Origin: Pantoea sp. alder81
GTDB lineage: Bacteria > Pseudomonadota > Gammaproteobacteria > Enterobacterales > Enterobacteriaceae
DNA: 64,000 bases
Direction: 5' to 3'
NCBI RefSeq assembly: GCF_020179835.1
Contig: NZ_JAIUDA010000001.1
Location: 1 to 64,000, forward strand
Part shown: positions 36,784-46,692 of the stretch, in pieces
Layout of the letters: each line of letters starts with the position of its first letter
Position numbering within the stretch: the first letter of the stretch is position 1
Translations under genes and position numbers: made by a program
The notes under the pieces: generated by a model
Told to the model about the DNA's origin: nothing
The model's database searches: none
The model's input: only the letters and a program-made list of their open reading frames with translations

Positions 36784-38116
36784 GCTCTCGTCCGGAGGCG
36801 ATGACCAGCGCGTCTGCAATGCTTTCTAGCTGATCGAACGGCAGTAGCGAGGCGCTGACGCGAATAAAGGGTTCCCCGTTAAGGCAGCAGCGTTCTCCCG
36901 GCAGTACGGCAATACCGCGTGCTGCAAGGGTGATCATGGCGTATTGCTCAGATTCCACCGGGATCTGCACGCTTAACCCATCTCGCTCCTCTAACACCAG
37001 ACCACGTTTGGCCAGTGCCGCCAGTAACTGCTGACGACGCTGCGCATAAACGGTTTTCGCCTGTTGAATACTCTGCTGTGTGGCCTCATCGGTGAGCATC
37101 CACGCCACCGCGTCCTGCAAGATACGGCTGGTCCAGCTGACGCCAAAGTTACGCCACGACTGTAAACGCTTCACCATGTCTGCCGTAGCGGATAACGCCG
37201 CCAGGCGCAGATCCGGGCCGTAGGCTTTGGAAAATGAGTGCACGTGGATGACGCGTTCCGGGAAGTGGAAACCCAGGCTCCAGGCGGGCCAGCGTGACAG
37301 ATCGCCAATGCCATCGTCCTCGACAATCATCGTGGTGCTGTTCGCCAGCACCCGCGCCAGCTCGGCGCTGCGGCGCTGGGTCACGCTGTACCCGGTGGCC
37401 GAATGCGTTCGGGGCTGATAGATAAACATCGCCGGTGATTTCTGCAGATACGCGGCCAGCGCCGTGGGTAGCGGACCCTGATCATCACAAGGCAGCGGCA
37501 AAATTTCTGCCCCGATATTTTCCAGCATATCCAGTAAACGCGTGGCGGTGGGATCTTCAATCACCACCCGATCGCCCGGCGACAACAGCGTCTGCACAAT
37601 CAGGTTCATGGCATCAAACCCCCCATCAGTGGCCAGCCAGGCTTCCGCCGGATAGGGCCAGCGTGGGCTGATGGCCGCTTGCAATTGCGGGGAGATCGCC
37701 TCGCGTTGATAGCTGTTTAACTCCGGCGAGGCAATGCCGGCGTGGATCGCCCGTTTGAGGTCGGGCAGCAGCGCCGGATCGGGTGACGCCATCGCCAGCG
37801 CTGCCCGGATGTTCTCGCCATAGTTACCAATCTTCTCGAAGCGTATAGGGCGGGGCAGCACGCTGTTGCCACACACCCATACACCACTGCGTCCTTTACC
37901 CGCCAGCACTTTCTGCTTCTTGAGTTGCGCCCAGGCAGCAGAAACGGTTGCCGGGCTGACGCCCAATCTTTCTGCCAGTTCGCGCACTGCGGGCATCTGC
38001 ATGCCGACAGCGATTTCGCCGTCCCGAATCAAGGATGACGCGGTGAGCGTTATCCCCTTCACCGAAGCATCAACTATTTGTTGGCTAAGCCACTCGACAT
38101 CTACCGTTTGCGTCAT
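36761..38116 (-). CDS. MocR-type regulator (GntR domain fused to an aminotransferase fold)
   Basis: Transcription regulator of 451 residues with two domains: an N-terminal GntR winged helix (AVRELAERLGVSPATVSAAW, about residues 43-62) and a C-terminal fold type I aminotransferase domain binding pyridoxal phosphate. The Lys of the FSKAYGPDLRL segment is the likely Schiff-base site, and the conserved Tyr and Asp regions are present. Related proteins include PtsJ and PdxR. It is divergent from the five-gene operon starting at 38252, so it is the probable regulator, sensing an amino-containing ligand. Confidence 0.85.
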   Translation of the reverse strand: MTQTVDVEWLSQQIVDASVKGITLTASSLIRDGEIAVGMQMPAVRELAERLGVSPATVSAAWAQLKKQKVLAGKGRSGVWVCGNSVLPRPIRFEKIGNYGENIRAALAMASPDPALLPDLKRAIHAGIASPELNSYQREAISPQLQAAISPRWPYPAEAWLATDGGFDAMNLIVQTLLSPGDRVVIEDPTATRLLDMLENIGAEILPLPCDDQGPLPTALAAYLQKSPAMFIYQPRTHSATGYSVTQRRSAELARVLANSTTMIVEDDGIGDLSRWPAWSLGFHFPERVIHVHSFSKAYGPDLRLAALSATADMVKRLQSWRNFGVSWTSRILQDAVAWMLTDEATQQSIQQAKTVYAQRRQQLLAALAKRGLVLEERDGLSVQIPVESEQYAMITLAARGIAVLPGERCCLNGEPFIRVSASLLPFDQLESIADALVIASGRELKASPDL

Positions 38117-38251
38117 AAGAAAATCATTTGTTCAGTAACAAAGAATTGATTGTTCAGATTAGTATTCGCGTTTTAGACTCAAATTCAAGCACTATTTGCT
38201 GAATAAATAAACAGCGCCAGATCTCTGGCCGAAAACGGGGAAAGCACAATT

Positions 38252-39211
38252 ATGGTAACCATCAGACTGGCGGTGCGTGACTGGGATTATTTCACCCCGC
38301 TGGCACTCGGCGATATTATACCGGAAGGCTTTACGCTGGAGATCGATCGCGTTGGCACACTGGTTGATAACCTCGCCACCAGCGACAAATACGATGCGGG
38401 TGAGGTGTCATTCAGCCGCTACGCTCAGGCATGCGCCAGAGGCGATAACTCACTGCTCGGCCTGCCTCATTTCCTGATGCGCGGCTTCCGCCAGCGCTGC
38501 ATCATCACCACCGCCGACAGCCCAATTACCACGCCAGCACAGCTGAAAGGCAAGAAAATCGGTGTAACCGGCTGGCAGGATTCTGGCAACACCTGGACGC
38601 GCACCGTGCTGCGTGAAGCCGGCGTGGAGATTGATGATGCGTACTGGTTTGCCGGCCGCCTGACCGAAGAACATCCGATAGTTGATCGCCTTGCAGGCTT
38701 CGGTCGTCCGGGCCGCATTGAACCTGCACCGGGCGAGCGTCCACTGATCGACCTGCTGAAGTCTGGTGAGCTGGATGCGGTGTTCACACCGTTTATGCCG
38801 GAAGGTTTCTTCCTGAAGAATTCTGGCCTGCGTCAATTGCAAAACGACTTTGTGACTGCTGAGCGTGACTACTTCAACCGCGTCGGCTACGTGCCGGGTA
38901 TCCATTTGCTGGCGATGAAACCAGCACTGGCGGAAATGCATCCCTGGTTGCCGCAGGCGCTGAGCGACATCATCGATCGTTCGTACCAGATGTGGATGCA
39001 GAAACGCGAGAAATACGCCGACACCACGCCGTGGCTGCTGGATGATTTGCGACGCACCGCGCAGGAATTACCGGCGGACTGGAATCAAAACGGATTCTCC
39101 GCTAACAAAAAGATGATCGCCGATTTTGCCAACGAGCTGTTCCAGCAAGGCTTAACCAAAACATTACTGACGCCGGAAGCGATTTTCCCGGCTGCAGCGC
39201 AAGGGGAGTGA
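38252..39211 (+). CDS. NMT1/THI5-like two-lobed binding-fold protein, cytoplasmic
   Basis: Protein of 319 residues resembling sequences annotated as 4,5-dihydroxyphthalate decarboxylase and NMT1/THI5-type substrate-binding proteins. It has no signal peptide, so it is not the periplasmic binder of the transporter that follows. Visible conserved stretches: RVGTLVDNLATSDKYDAGEV, TTPAQLKGKKIGVTGWQDSG and LIDLLKSGELDAVFTPFMPE. The annotation as a decarboxylase is uncertain in this family; it might be an enzyme or a ligand carrier. First gene of the operon. Confidence 0.6.
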   Translation: MVTIRLAVRDWDYFTPLALGDIIPEGFTLEIDRVGTLVDNLATSDKYDAGEVSFSRYAQACARGDNSLLGLPHFLMRGFRQRCIITTADSPITTPAQLKGKKIGVTGWQDSGNTWTRTVLREAGVEIDDAYWFAGRLTEEHPIVDRLAGFGRPGRIEPAPGERPLIDLLKSGELDAVFTPFMPEGFFLKNSGLRQLQNDFVTAERDYFNRVGYVPGIHLLAMKPALAEMHPWLPQALSDIIDRSYQMWMQKREKYADTTPWLLDDLRRTAQELPADWNQNGFSANKKMIADFANELFQQGLTKTLLTPEAIFPAAAQGE

Positions 39212-39213
39212 TG

Positions 39214-40008
39214 ATGAAAGTTGCAATGGGGCAGTTCGCTGTCAGCCGTGAATGGCAGGAAAACACCGATATCTGTATCGGTTTGATGAACAATGCACTG
39301 GCCGGAGGCGCGGATTTACTGGTCCTGCCAGAAGGCGTGCTAGCACGTGATATTGCCGACCCTGATCTGGTACTGAAAGCCGCACAGCCGCTGGATGGTC
39401 CTTTCATCACGCAGCTGCTGTCTGTCAGCAAAGGCAACGATTTAACCACCATGATGAGCGTGCACGTGCCGACAGAGGGCAACAAAGCGCTCAATGTGCT
39501 GATCGCGATGCGTAACGGTGAACTGATCGCCGCCTACGAAAAGCTGCATCTTTATGATGCTTTTGCGATGCAGGAGTCGCAGCGCGTGAATCCAGGCAAC
39601 GAAATCCCACCGCTGGTGGAAGTGGCGGGGATGAAAGTAGGCCTGATGACCTGCTATGACGTGCGCTTCCCAGAGCTGGCGCGCCGTCTGGTGCTGGACG
39701 GTGCTGATGTGCTGGTATTGCCTGCCGCGTGGGTCAAAGGCCCGCTGAAAGAGATGCATTGGGAATTGCTGTGTACCGCACGTGCGCTGGAAAACACCTG
39801 TTACATGGTGGCCGTGGGTGAGTGTGGTCCGCGCAATATTGGTAATAGCCTGGTAATCGATCCCCTCGGCGTAGCAATTGCCAAAGCGCCAGAGTCGGCG
39901 GCGCTGGTGTTCGCTGACCTCGATCCGCAACGCATTGCCTACGCGCGCAGCGTACTGCCGGTGCTGGAAAACCGCCGTTTTGCTCGTCCTGAACTGAAAC
40001 CACTTTGA
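39214..40008 (+). CDS. ybeM: Nitrilase-family amidase, YbeM-like (deaminated glutathione amidase type)
   Basis: Cytoplasmic carbon-nitrogen hydrolase of 264 residues. The catalytic Glu40 (VLPEGVLARD), Lys110 (YEKLHLYD) and Cys147 (MTCYDVRFPE) are all present. It matches E. coli YbeM in length and across all motifs. YbeM/Nit1-type enzymes hydrolyse deaminated glutathione or related omega-amides, a repair function. In E. coli K-12 the gene is near tatE and broken. Here it is intact and in an operon with a transporter, so it may instead hydrolyse an imported amide. The start at 39214 fits AAGGGGAG 6 bases upstream. Confidence 0.85.
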   Translation: MKVAMGQFAVSREWQENTDICIGLMNNALAGGADLLVLPEGVLARDIADPDLVLKAAQPLDGPFITQLLSVSKGNDLTTMMSVHVPTEGNKALNVLIAMRNGELIAAYEKLHLYDAFAMQESQRVNPGNEIPPLVEVAGMKVGLMTCYDVRFPELARRLVLDGADVLVLPAAWVKGPLKEMHWELLCTARALENTCYMVAVGECGPRNIGNSLVIDPLGVAIAKAPESAALVFADLDPQRIAYARSVLPVLENRRFARPELKPL

Positions 40009-40029
40009 TAGATTTTGGGGAACTGGCAC

Positions 40030-40917
40030 ATGAATAAATTAACAACAGCAATAGCGTTGGCTCTGGGGCTGACGGTCAGCGCGGTGCAGGCAGCGGAGAC
40101 GATCCCAACGCAGAAAGTCGATCAGGCGCTGCATGACCGCCTGCCAGCAGAGATTAAAAGCGCCGGGAAAATGATTTCGGTAAATAACGGCTCTTTTCCT
40201 CCGTATGAGATCGTTAACGGACCACATTCGATGGACGGCGCCTCTGCAGATCTGACGAATGCACTGGCTCAGCTGCTGGGCGTAAAAATTGAACATGCCA
40301 CGGTGAGCGGTTTGTCAGGTGTTTTGGCTGGTATCAATTCTGGCCGTTATCAGATGGCGATTGGGCCGATTGGCGATTACCCGGATCGTCAGCAGAAAGT
40401 CGATTTCATCGATTTTGTGCAGGAATTCGTGGTGTTCGGCGTGCAGAAGGGCAATCCAGCGAAGATTAATGGTCTGGAAGACACCTGCGGCAAGCGTATC
40501 GCCGTGATGGCGGCCGGTTCTGCCGAGCAGGTGATTCGTAAGCAGTCAGATGCCTGCGTCGCCGCGGGCAAGCCAGCGGTGGTGGTGCAATCCTTTACCG
40601 ACCAGCCTTCATCAATTCTGGCGGTGCGTTCAAAACGTTCTGATGCGTTCTTCTCTTCGCAGGCACCGCTGACTTACTTTATCGATCAAGCCAATGGCCA
40701 GCTGGAGCTTTCCGGTAAAGGGCAGAAAAACGGCTTTGGCGATATTTTCCAGGGCACGGTGGTACCAAAAGGTTCCGAACTGGGCAACGTAGTTCTCGAC
40801 GCCTATAAAGAGCTGTTCGCCAACGGCACCTACGCGGCGATCATGAAGAAGTGGAAACTCGACGGCAATATCTTGCAGCAGCCGGGTCGTAATCTGGCGC
40901 AGGGGACAGCAAAATGA
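40030..40917 (+). CDS. Periplasmic amino-acid-type ABC binding protein
   Basis: Solute-binding protein of family 3 (polar amino acids and opines), 295 residues. A signal peptide (about residues 1-22, cut after VQA) precedes the two-lobed domain, with FPPYEIVNGPHSMDGASADL and VSGLSGVLAGINSGRYQMAI typical of the family. It catches the substrate and hands it to the permease. The start at 40030 is preceded by GGGGAA; an upstream in-frame codon at 40015 would spoil the signal. Its stop overlaps the permease start. Confidence 0.85.
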   Translation: MNKLTTAIALALGLTVSAVQAAETIPTQKVDQALHDRLPAEIKSAGKMISVNNGSFPPYEIVNGPHSMDGASADLTNALAQLLGVKIEHATVSGLSGVLAGINSGRYQMAIGPIGDYPDRQQKVDFIDFVQEFVVFGVQKGNPAKINGLEDTCGKRIAVMAAGSAEQVIRKQSDACVAAGKPAVVVQSFTDQPSSILAVRSKRSDAFFSSQAPLTYFIDQANGQLELSGKGQKNGFGDIFQGTVVPKGSELGNVVLDAYKELFANGTYAAIMKKWKLDGNILQQPGRNLAQGTAK

Positions 40918-41864
40918 ACCCAGTCACCCACAATACGCGAGCCAGGGATAAGGCCAACGTGCAGCAGCGCGATGTCGCTTTCGCCCACAGTGCGCCCACC
41001 TATGGACGCTGGATCTCATGGATTGTGGTACTGGTGGTCGCGGCCAACTTCCTCTGGCTGGTGGCGACCAATCCCAATTTTGAATGGAAAGTGGTGATGC
41101 AGTGGTTCACCGAAGGCTCGGTGATGAAAGGGCTGCAGGTGACGCTCGGGCTGACGGTGGTCTCGATGATCCTTGGTACGCTGCTGGGCCTGTTGCTGGC
41201 GGTGTGGCGTCTTTCGGAAAATAAGCTGCTGAGCGGTATCTCGTCGCTCTACATCTGGTTTTTCCGGGGTACGCCGCTGCTAGTGCAGCTGATCTTTTGG
41301 TACAACCTGTCGACGCTGTTTCCGAACATTTCGATTACCGTACCCTGGACGGACATCACCTTCGCCAGCTGGAATACCAACGATCTGATTACGCCGCTGA
41401 CCGCTGCATTTGCCGGACTGGCCCTCAATGAAGCGGCCTACATGGCCGAGATCATCCGCGCCGGGCTGTTGTCCGTGGATCAGGGACAGGTGGAAACCAC
41501 TCAGGCGTTTGGCATGAGCCGCAGTCGTGCGCTGCGCCGCATCATCATTCCGCAGGCGATGCGATCCATCATTCCACCGACCGGCAATCAGCTGATCAGT
41601 ATGATCAAAGCGACGTCGCTGGTAAGCGTGATAGCCATGGGCGATCTGCTTTACTCGGTGCAGGCCGTTTATAACCGCACCTTTGAAATTATCCCGATGC
41701 TGATGGTGGCCGTGATTTGGTATCTGCTGATCACTTCGATCCTGAATATTGGGCAGTCAGCGATTGAACGCTACTACGCACGCGGCACCAAACGTACCGT
41801 GGTGAATAAACGTCGGGCAGACACGGCTGTCGCAGCGACACATCAGCTGAAGGAGGATGTATGA
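40914..41864 (+). CDS. Polar amino-acid-type ABC permease
   Basis: Inner-membrane permease of 316 residues of the HisM/GlnP type. Helices include [40 protein letters not shown] and [11 protein letters not shown]-like [17 protein letters not shown]. The cytoplasmic loop [20 protein letters not shown] contains the EAA motif contacting the ATPase. There is just one permease, so it works as a homodimer. ATGA couplings join it to both neighbours. The N-terminal 40 residues are an unusual hydrophilic addition. Confidence 0.85.
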   Translation: MNPVTHNTRARDKANVQQRDVAFAHSAPTYGRWISWIVVLVVAANFLWLVATNPNFEWKVVMQWFTEGSVMKGLQVTLGLTVVSMILGTLLGLLLAVWRLSENKLLSGISSLYIWFFRGTPLLVQLIFWYNLSTLFPNISITVPWTDITFASWNTNDLITPLTAAFAGLALNEAAYMAEIIRAGLLSVDQGQVETTQAFGMSRSRALRRIIIPQAMRSIIPPTGNQLISMIKATSLVSVIAMGDLLYSVQAVYNRTFEIIPMLMVAVIWYLLITSILNIGQSAIERYYARGTKRTVVNKRRADTAVAATHQLKEDV

Positions 41865-42631
41865 GTGAGGTTCAGCCGCTGGTATCTGCGCGCAATGTCC
41901 AGAAGAGCTATGGCGATAACGAAGTATTAAAAGGTATCGATCTGGATGTGTTTCCCGGCGAAGTGGTGGTGATTCTCGGGCCATCGGGCTCGGGTAAGTC
42001 GACCTTCCTGCGCTGCATCAACCATCTGGAAGATATGAATGCCGGTTCCATCATGGTCGGTGACGAGCAGATCGGCTACGAATTGAAGCGCGGGATTCTG
42101 CATCGCTTGTCGGCACGGCGAATAGCTCACCAGCGTCAGAAAATCGGCATGGTGTTTCAGCAGTTCAACCTCTATCCGCACATGACCGTGCTGCAGAACA
42201 TCATTGAAGCGCCCATCGGTGTGCACAAGTTTCCACGCCAGGAGGCACTACAGCATGCGCGCGAGCTGCTGACGACGGTAGGATTAAGTGATAAAGCCGA
42301 AGCATGGCCACGTCATCTTTCCGGCGGGCAACAGCAGCGCGTGGCGATTGCTCGTGCGTTAGCCATCAAACCGGCGCTGATGCTGTTTGATGAGCCGACT
42401 TCAGCGTTGGATCCCGAGCTGGTGGGCGAAGTGCTGGCGACGATGCGCACGCTGGCCGATCGCGGGTTAACCATGATCGTGGTGACGCATGAAATCGGCT
42501 TTGCGCGTGAAGCGGCGGATCGCGTGGTGTTTATGGATGGCGGTGTGGTGGTTGAACAGGGGACGCCGGAGCAGGTGATTAGCCATCCGCAGCACCCGCG
42601 TACGCAGGCATTTTTGAGCCGCTTTATTTAA
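41861..42631 (+). CDS. Polar amino-acid-type ABC ATPase
   Basis: ATPase of 256 residues powering the importer. Walker [10 protein letters not shown] (about residue 42), Q-loop [10 protein letters not shown], signature [15 protein letters not shown], Walker [14 protein letters not shown] and the switch His in VVTHE are all intact. The sequence matches the GlnQ/HisP group. It is the last gene of the operon, ATGA-coupled to the permease. Confidence 0.9.
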   Translation: MSEVQPLVSARNVQKSYGDNEVLKGIDLDVFPGEVVVILGPSGSGKSTFLRCINHLEDMNAGSIMVGDEQIGYELKRGILHRLSARRIAHQRQKIGMVFQQFNLYPHMTVLQNIIEAPIGVHKFPRQEALQHARELLTTVGLSDKAEAWPRHLSGGQQQRVAIARALAIKPALMLFDEPTSALDPELVGEVLATMRTLADRGLTMIVVTHEIGFAREAADRVVFMDGGVVVEQGTPEQVISHPQHPRTQAFLSRFI

Positions 42632-42737
42632 TGTTGCGCGGATGTTGATCGTAATCTGTTACAGATTCCAGTTGAGACAGCTGATAAACTGCGCGTTAAT
42701 AGTCATGTCTGTTTTTCGCTAAGGTTGAAGGTAAAGT

Positions 42738-42941
42738 ATGGAAGGTTTCAGCATTGCCAAACTGCTGATCATCGGTGCACTTATTGTACTGCTGTTTGGT
42801 ACCAACAAGTTACGTTCACTGGGTGGTGATCTGGGTTCCGCCATTAAAGGCTTCAAGAAAGCCATGAAAGACGATGAATCCACCGCAACCAAAAGCACCG
42901 CTGAAGAAGCGCCGGCTGAACGCGTGAGCCACAAAGAGTAA
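42738..42941 (+). CDS. tatE: Twin-arginine translocase subunit TatE
   Basis: Single-pass inner-membrane protein of 67 residues, a TatA paralogue that helps form the pore for folded proteins with twin-arginine signals. The N-terminal helix [19 protein letters not shown] is followed by the amphipathic helix FKKAMKDDE and an acidic tail. The position beside lipA is as in E. coli. A strong terminator follows. Confidence 0.93.
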   Translation: MEGFSIAKLLIIGALIVLLFGTNKLRSLGGDLGSAIKGFKKAMKDDESTATKSTAEEAPAERVSHKE

Positions 42942-42990
42942 TCTCACTTCAAACGTCAATAAGTGTAAATATTTATGACGTTGATAAAAA

Positions 42991-43022
42991 AACCAGACTG
43001 CTTCCAGTCTGGTTTTGTTTTT
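42991..43022. terminator. Bidirectional terminator between tatE and lipA
   Basis: AACCAGACTG (42991-43000), loop CTTC, CAGTCTGGTT (43005-43014), then T-rich sequence; on the left an A-run gives the minus strand its own T-run for lipA. Confidence 0.9.
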
Positions 43023-43072
43023 TGGCACGGGTGAAAAAAGCCTGGTTGCGGGCATCACACCCGCAGAACCGA

Positions 43073-44038
43073 TTATTTCACTTCCAGCCCTTTAGCCTGC
43101 ATATCCGCGTGATAAGAAGAACGTACGAACGGGCCACAGGCCGCGTGGGTAAAGCCCATCGCCATGGCTTCTTCTTTCATCTCATCAAACTCTGCCGGGC
43201 TAACATAGCGCTGTACCGGTAAGTGATGGCGGCTTGGCTGCAAGTACTGGCCGAGGGTGAGCATGGTGACACCATGACGACGCAGGTCACGCATCACTTC
43301 AACGATTTCCGCATTGGTTTCACCCAATCCGACCATCAGGCCAGACTTGGTTGGCACATCCGGATGCGCTTCTTTAAAACGCTCCAGCAGCTTCAGTGAC
43401 CAGTCATAGTTAGCGCCTGGACGCACCTGACGGTAAACGCGCGGCACGTTTTCCATGTTGTGGTTGAACACATCTGGTGGCGTGGCGGTAAGGATTTCCA
43501 GCGCACGATCCATACGGCCACGGAAGTCAGGCACCAGCGTTTCGATTTTAATGGTTGGGCTTTTCTCACGGATGGCAGTGATGCAATCCGCAAAGTGCTG
43601 AGCCCCGCCGTCGCGCAGATCGTCGCGGTCAACCGAGGTGATCACCACATAACGCAGCGCCATATCGGCAATGGTTTGTGCCAGTTTCAGCGGTTCGTTG
43701 GCATCAGGCATATTCGGACGGCCGTGTGCGACGTCGCAGAACGGACAACGACGCGTACAAATCGCGCCGAGGATCATAAAGGTGGCGGTGCCGTGGTTAA
43801 AACACTCTGCGAGGTTAGGGCAGGAGGCCTCTTCACACACCGAATGCAGACCATTTTTGCGCATGGCGGCTTTGATACCCTGAATGCGGCTGGAATCCGC
43901 AGGCAGTTTAATCTTCATCCACTCCGGCTTACGCAGAATTTCTTCACGCTCGACCATCACAGTTTTCACCGGGATCAGCGCCATTTTGTCGGCATCGCGA
44001 TACTTGACGCCACGTTCCATCTGAATTGGTTTACTCAT
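43073..44038 (-). CDS. lipA: Lipoyl synthase
   Basis: Radical S-adenosylmethionine enzyme that inserts two sulfurs into protein-bound octanoyl groups to form lipoate, 321 residues. Auxiliary cluster ligands Cys68, Cys73, Cys79 ([12 protein letters not shown]) and radical-SAM ligands Cys94, Cys98, Cys101 (CTRRCPFC) match E. coli exactly. It works on the product of LipB, encoded upstream on the same strand. E. coli has ybeF between them; it is absent here. The converging tatE shares its terminator. Confidence 0.95.
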   Translation of the reverse strand: MSKPIQMERGVKYRDADKMALIPVKTVMVEREEILRKPEWMKIKLPADSSRIQGIKAAMRKNGLHSVCEEASCPNLAECFNHGTATFMILGAICTRRCPFCDVAHGRPNMPDANEPLKLAQTIADMALRYVVITSVDRDDLRDGGAQHFADCITAIREKSPTIKIETLVPDFRGRMDRALEILTATPPDVFNHNMENVPRVYRQVRPGANYDWSLKLLERFKEAHPDVPTKSGLMVGLGETNAEIVEVMRDLRRHGVTMLTLGQYLQPSRHHLPVQRYVSPAEFDEMKEEAMAMGFTHAACGPFVRSSYHADMQAKGLEVK

Positions 44039-44214
44039 AAATCTGCAGGTTCCGGTCGGGATTGCGATTTGAAAGCTTCCTCACTCAAACTGAGAACCAG
44101 GCTTTCAACTTTATTTGAAAATATGGCAAAAATTATATCATTTCGTCTGCGCATAAGCAGCCGATATGCGAGCGCTAAAGTTACAATTTTGTAAATGAGC
44201 ACAGACAGTCAAGG

Positions 44215-44865
44215 TCAGACCGCGGCTTCATTTTGCCATTCCAGTTGGCTAAAGCCGGTTAAACGGGCGAAATGTTCCACTAAACGTGGCTGCACATCAG
44301 CAGGTGTCACGCCTGGCTGCTTTTCGCTGAGCTGTGTCATACGCATCCCGGCATAGCCGCAGGGGTTGATGCGCAGGAAGGGGGCCAGATCCATCGCCAC
44401 GTTCAGTGCCAGACCGTGGAAGGAGCACCCTTTACGGATGCGTAATCCCAATGAGCACACTTTGTCATTGCCGATATACACGCCGGGTGCGTCAGCACGT
44501 GCGCGCGCAGCGATACCATAATCCGCCAGGGTGGCGATCACGGTTTCCTCCAGCGCGGTGACCAGCTCTCTGACGCCGATTTTATGACGCTTAATATCAA
44601 TCAAAACGTACATCACCTGTTGCCCTGGCCCGTGATAGGTCACCTGACCGCCACGATCGCTCTGTACCACCGGAATATCGCCCGGCATCAGCAGATGTTC
44701 GGCTTTGCCTGCCTGGCCCTGGGTAAACACCGGATGATGTTCCACCAGCCAGATTTCATCGGCGGTATTGCTGTCACGTTGATCGGTAAACTGATGCATC
44801 GCATCGGAGACAGGCTGCCAGTCGCGCTGGCCCAGTTGACGAACAAGAAGCGTGTTAGCTGACAA
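44215..44865 (-). CDS. lipB: Octanoyl-ACP:protein octanoyltransferase
   Basis: Moves an octanoyl group from ACP to the lipoyl domains of dehydrogenase complexes, 216 residues. Conserved [13 protein letters not shown], the Lys/Cys regions GNDKVCSLG and [10 protein letters not shown] (acyl-enzyme Cys) are present. The start codon is TTG at 44865, as reported for E. coli lipB, which lowers translation. It is upstream of lipA, with a 176-base gap that holds no gene. Confidence 0.93.
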   Translation of the reverse strand: MSANTLLVRQLGQRDWQPVSDAMHQFTDQRDSNTADEIWLVEHHPVFTQGQAGKAEHLLMPGDIPVVQSDRGGQVTYHGPGQQVMYVLIDIKRHKIGVRELVTALEETVIATLADYGIAARARADAPGVYIGNDKVCSLGLRIRKGCSFHGLALNVAMDLAPFLRINPCGYAGMRMTQLSEKQPGVTPADVQPRLVEHFARLTGFSQLEWQNEAAV

Positions 44866-44934
44866 AGCGGAGATCCGGTAGAGAGTGAAGGGCTGAGTAT
44901 AACGCTGGCAAAGCCGCCTTTGCCAGCGCGGGGA

Positions 44935-45198
44935 TTACAGAACCATGCGCACGATATCGATGTTACCCAGTTCTTCGTACAGGGTTTCTACCTGTTCGAT
45001 ATGGGTGGCGGTAATGGTGATTGAAACCGAATGGTAGTTACCTTTGCTGCTCGGTTTCACTGCCGGGGTATAGTCGCCGGGTGCATGGCGCTGCACCACT
45101 TCAACCACTTGATCAACCAGCTCCGGTTGCGCCAGACCCATTACTTTATAGGTGAAGGGGGTAGGGAATTCGAGCAGTTCATTCAGTTTGGTTTTCAT
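44935..45198 (-). CDS. ybeD: DUF493 protein YbeD
   Basis: Small ferredoxin-like (alpha-beta) protein of 87 residues, the DUF493 family. Conserved: [32 protein letters not shown] and [15 protein letters not shown]. It resembles ACT-type regulatory domains; its true role is unsettled. It sits between dacA and lipB as in E. coli, consistent with a link to lipoate or cell-wall genes. Confidence 0.93.
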   Translation of the reverse strand: MKTKLNELLEFPTPFTYKVMGLAQPELVDQVVEVVQRHAPGDYTPAVKPSSKGNYHSVSITITATHIEQVETLYEELGNIDIVRMVL

Positions 45199-45276
45199 GT
45201 TGGCTCCGGTGCTTAAAATTGAGAAGAGCAGCCCGCAGGCCGCCCCTACTACAGGTGGTGCATAAAAAATCGATAA

Positions 45277-45296
45277 GGGAGGCTTTCCAGCCTCCC
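45277..45296 (-). terminator. Terminator between dacA and ybeD
   Basis: GGGAGGC (45277-45283) pairs with GCCTCCC (45290-45296). Read from the minus strand it is followed within 10 bases by TTTTTT. It separates dacA from ybeD-lipB. Confidence 0.7.
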
Positions 45297-45358
45297 CTAT
45301 ACGTTTGAAACGGGGGTTTCTAATTATATGGTATCAGACAGACGATTTTTCAAGCGTC

Positions 45359-46570
45359 TTAGCCAAACCAGTGATGGAACATCAGTTTGATGTAATCAAT
45401 GATACGGCTGAAGAACCCGCCTTCCTGCACTTCGTTCAGCACCACCAGCGGGCGCTGTTCAATGGTTTTGCCATCCAGCTGGAAGTTGATGCTGCCGACA
45501 ACCTGATTTTTCTGCAGCGGGGCATGCAGTTCGGTATTGGTCAGCACGTAGCTGGCTTTCAGGTCTTTCATACGGCCGCGTGGAATGGTCAGGTAGGCAT
45601 CTTTTTCAACGCCAAGCTGGACGCGATCGCTGTTGCCAAACCATACCGGCTCAGAGGCAAACTCTTTACCTGCTTTCAATGGCGCCACGGTCTCGAAGAA
45701 ACGGAAGCCCCAGGTCAGCAGTTTTTTGCTTTCGGTTTCACGACCTTTATAGGTGTGACCGCCCATGACAGCAGAGATCAGACGCATCTGTCCTTCAGTC
45801 GCAGAAGCCACCAGGTTGTAACCTGCCGCGTCAGTGTGACCGGTTTTGATGCCGTCCACGTTCAGGCTGGTATCCCACAGCAGACCATTACGGTTCATCT
45901 GTTTGATATTGTTGAAGGTGAACTCTTTTTCACGGTAGACCGAATATTCGTCCGGCACATCACGAATCAGTGCCTGACCGATCAGCGCCATATCACGCGC
46001 GGAGCTGTACTGGCCTTCAGCATCCAGACCGTGCACCGTCTGGAAGTGAGTGTTTTTCAGACCCAACGCGCCAACGTAGTTGTTCATCAGGCTAACAAAT
46101 GCATCCTGACTGCCGGCAACGTAATCGGCCATCGCTACACAGGCATCATTCCCTGACTGCAGCACGATACCGCGCGTCAGCTGAGAAACCGGTACGCGAT
46201 CGCCTGGCTTCAGGAACATCAGTGAAGAGCCTTTGAACACCGGATTACCGGTTGCCCATGCATCTTTACCTACGGTGACGATGTCGTCGTTATGGATTTT
46301 GCCCGCTTTGACCGCCTGACCAATCACGTAACTGGTCATCATTTTGGTCAGGCTGGCTGGATCACGGCGTGCATCGGCGTTCTTTTCAGCCAGGACTTTG
46401 CCGGAGTTGGCATCGATCAGCACATAAGCTTCAGCATCGATTTCCGGGACGCCCGGGATCATCGTCTTAAGGTTAACATCGTCCGCAAAGGCGGCATGGC
46501 TGAGAGAAAGGGCGACCAGTGATCCCACTGTCAGGCGTTTCAGAAAACGAGAGGGTTTCAGCGTATTCAT
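45359..46570 (-). CDS. dacA: D-alanyl-D-alanine carboxypeptidase, PBP5
   Basis: Periplasmic, membrane-anchored carboxypeptidase that trims pentapeptide stems and controls cell shape, 403 residues. The signal peptide covers about 1-29. Active-site motifs are SLTK (Ser73, Lys76), SGN in [12 protein letters not shown] and KTG in [10 protein letters not shown]. The C-terminal amphipathic anchor ([14 protein letters not shown]) holds it to the inner membrane. All key residues are present. Downstream of rlpA. Confidence 0.95.
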   Translation of the reverse strand: MNTLKPSRFLKRLTVGSLVALSLSHAAFADDVNLKTMIPGVPEIDAEAYVLIDANSGKVLAEKNADARRDPASLTKMMTSYVIGQAVKAGKIHNDDIVTVGKDAWATGNPVFKGSSLMFLKPGDRVPVSQLTRGIVLQSGNDACVAMADYVAGSQDAFVSLMNNYVGALGLKNTHFQTVHGLDAEGQYSSARDMALIGQALIRDVPDEYSVYREKEFTFNNIKQMNRNGLLWDTSLNVDGIKTGHTDAAGYNLVASATEGQMRLISAVMGGHTYKGRETESKKLLTWGFRFFETVAPLKAGKEFASEPVWFGNSDRVQLGVEKDAYLTIPRGRMKDLKASYVLTNTELHAPLQKNQVVGSINFQLDGKTIEQRPLVVLNEVQEGGFFSRIIDYIKLMFHHWFG

Positions 46571-46692
46571 GTTAAGGACTACAACATCCGTGGGCTAAGA
46601 GTGAAAAAAGTGCCTTACTATAGCAAACGCCCGATCGGGCGACATCTTGCTTTGCAAATCAGTTTCAGCAGTAAAGGTAACTGCCCGTGACA

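Noticed and set aside
45305-46156. A 283-codon open frame opposite dacA
   Set aside because: Shadow of dacA, whose motifs are complete.
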